DNA of 64,000 nt from Pedobacter panaciterrae (lineage in GTDB: Bacteria > Bacteroidota > Bacteroidia > Sphingobacteriales > Sphingobacteriaceae): positions 1,674,001 to 1,738,000 of the forward strand of contig NZ_JABMKW010000020.1 of NCBI RefSeq assembly GCF_013204795.1, in the 5' to 3' direction. Within the stretch, counting starts at the first letter, position 1. Each line of letters opens with the position of its first letter. The position numbers and the translations under genes are program-made. Below the pieces are notes generated by a model, which was given only the letters and a program-made list of their open reading frames with translations, ran no database searches and was not told the DNA's origin. Below are positions 63,893 to 64,000 of the stretch, one piece after another.

Positions 63893-64000
63893 TCATCCTA
63901 TCAGCTGTTACCATTTAGGTCATTACTTTCAGGTAGAGGGCAAACAACTACAGGAACAATACAAAGCGCATATCAGTGATTACAATAGTTGGGAGCAAAA
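63885..64000 (+). CDS. ISAon1-family transposase catalytic ORF, 3'-truncated by window edge
   Basis: The +1 frame is open from 63876 to the window end; a possible TTG start is at 63885. It reads DNHPISCYHLGHYFQVEGKQ and continues, as in the second ORF of ISAon1-type elements. A slip at the T7 run (63867-63873) would meet TAA at 63873-63875, so reinitiation at the overlap is more likely than fusion there. Only about 38 residues are visible. Confidence 0.65.
   Translation, partial: MDNHPISCYHLGHYFQVEGKQLQEQYKAHISDYNSWEQ

Larger units (their letters stand above)
63420..64000 (+). mobile_element. ISAon1-type insertion sequence, left part
   Basis: Two overlapping transposase reading frames begin within 160 bp of tRNA-His and run off the window. 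The left end lies somewhere between the tRNA terminator and 63539; I could not fix the terminal inverted repeat because the right end is absent. An eight-G run occurs at 63479-63486. Confidence 0.55.

Overview
The window comes from a low-GC member of the Bacteroidota, most likely a Pedobacter-type Sphingobacteriaceae (genus is an inference). The signs are a SusC/SusD pair, a hybrid two-component sensor with a fused AraC output domain, promoters of the Bacteroidota form (TTTG, 19-20 nt spacer, TAnnTTTG), TonB/MG2-type giant proteins, and many secreted proteins and lipoproteins ending their signal in AQ or SC-K.

Layout. 1-2736: 3' part of a hybrid sensor/regulator. 2773-13879 (minus strand): a tight seven-gene operon, SusC-SusD-two DoxX-like membrane paralogues-TIGR01777 epimerase-phytoene-desaturase-like FAD oxidoreductase-YeiH-type sulfate exporter. 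Its leader (13880-14178) has a consensus promoter, an unlisted 31-codon ORF ending in four consecutive Cys codons, and hairpins with a mutually exclusive alternative pairing. I read this as a cysteine/sulfur-responsive attenuator in front of a SusCD system without glycoside hydrolases. This is the most novel part of the window. 14282-22845: a GH43 glycosidase, an HxlR/SDR divergent pair, methionine aminopeptidase, small secreted proteins, guaB, and an outer-membrane barrel plus IPT/TIG lipoprotein.

22925-36884: a uronate catabolism island. LacI-GH88-KduI-DUF4861-KduD-GH20 form one minus-strand operon. LutABC (lactate oxidation) diverges from it, followed by UxuA-UxaC, a HAD phosphatase and a DeoR regulator. 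Near-identical LacI-type operators lie before lacI, between lacI and lut, and before uxuA, which suggests one regulon: unsaturated uronyl oligosaccharides are cut by GH88, the keto-uronate is processed by KduI/KduD, and ordinary uronates go through UxaC/UxuA.

36877-48102: three tandem paralogues of large secreted MG2/plug-like proteins (909, 909 and 1859 aa). The last is a head-to-tail fusion of two units. 48255-52091: a choice-of-anchor lipoprotein and an AraC/NmrA/DUF1772 group. 52263-58290: a complete sufBCDSE-DUF59-Rrf2 operon, with a perfect inverted repeat over its promoter that probably serves the Rrf2 regulator. 58389-63128: a PepSY-like protein, a PQQ-type dehydrogenase with cytochrome c, a TIM-barrel lipoprotein and rnhA. 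63305-63382: tRNA-His, followed by the left part of an ISAon1-type insertion sequence that runs off the window. No rRNA or CRISPR array was seen.
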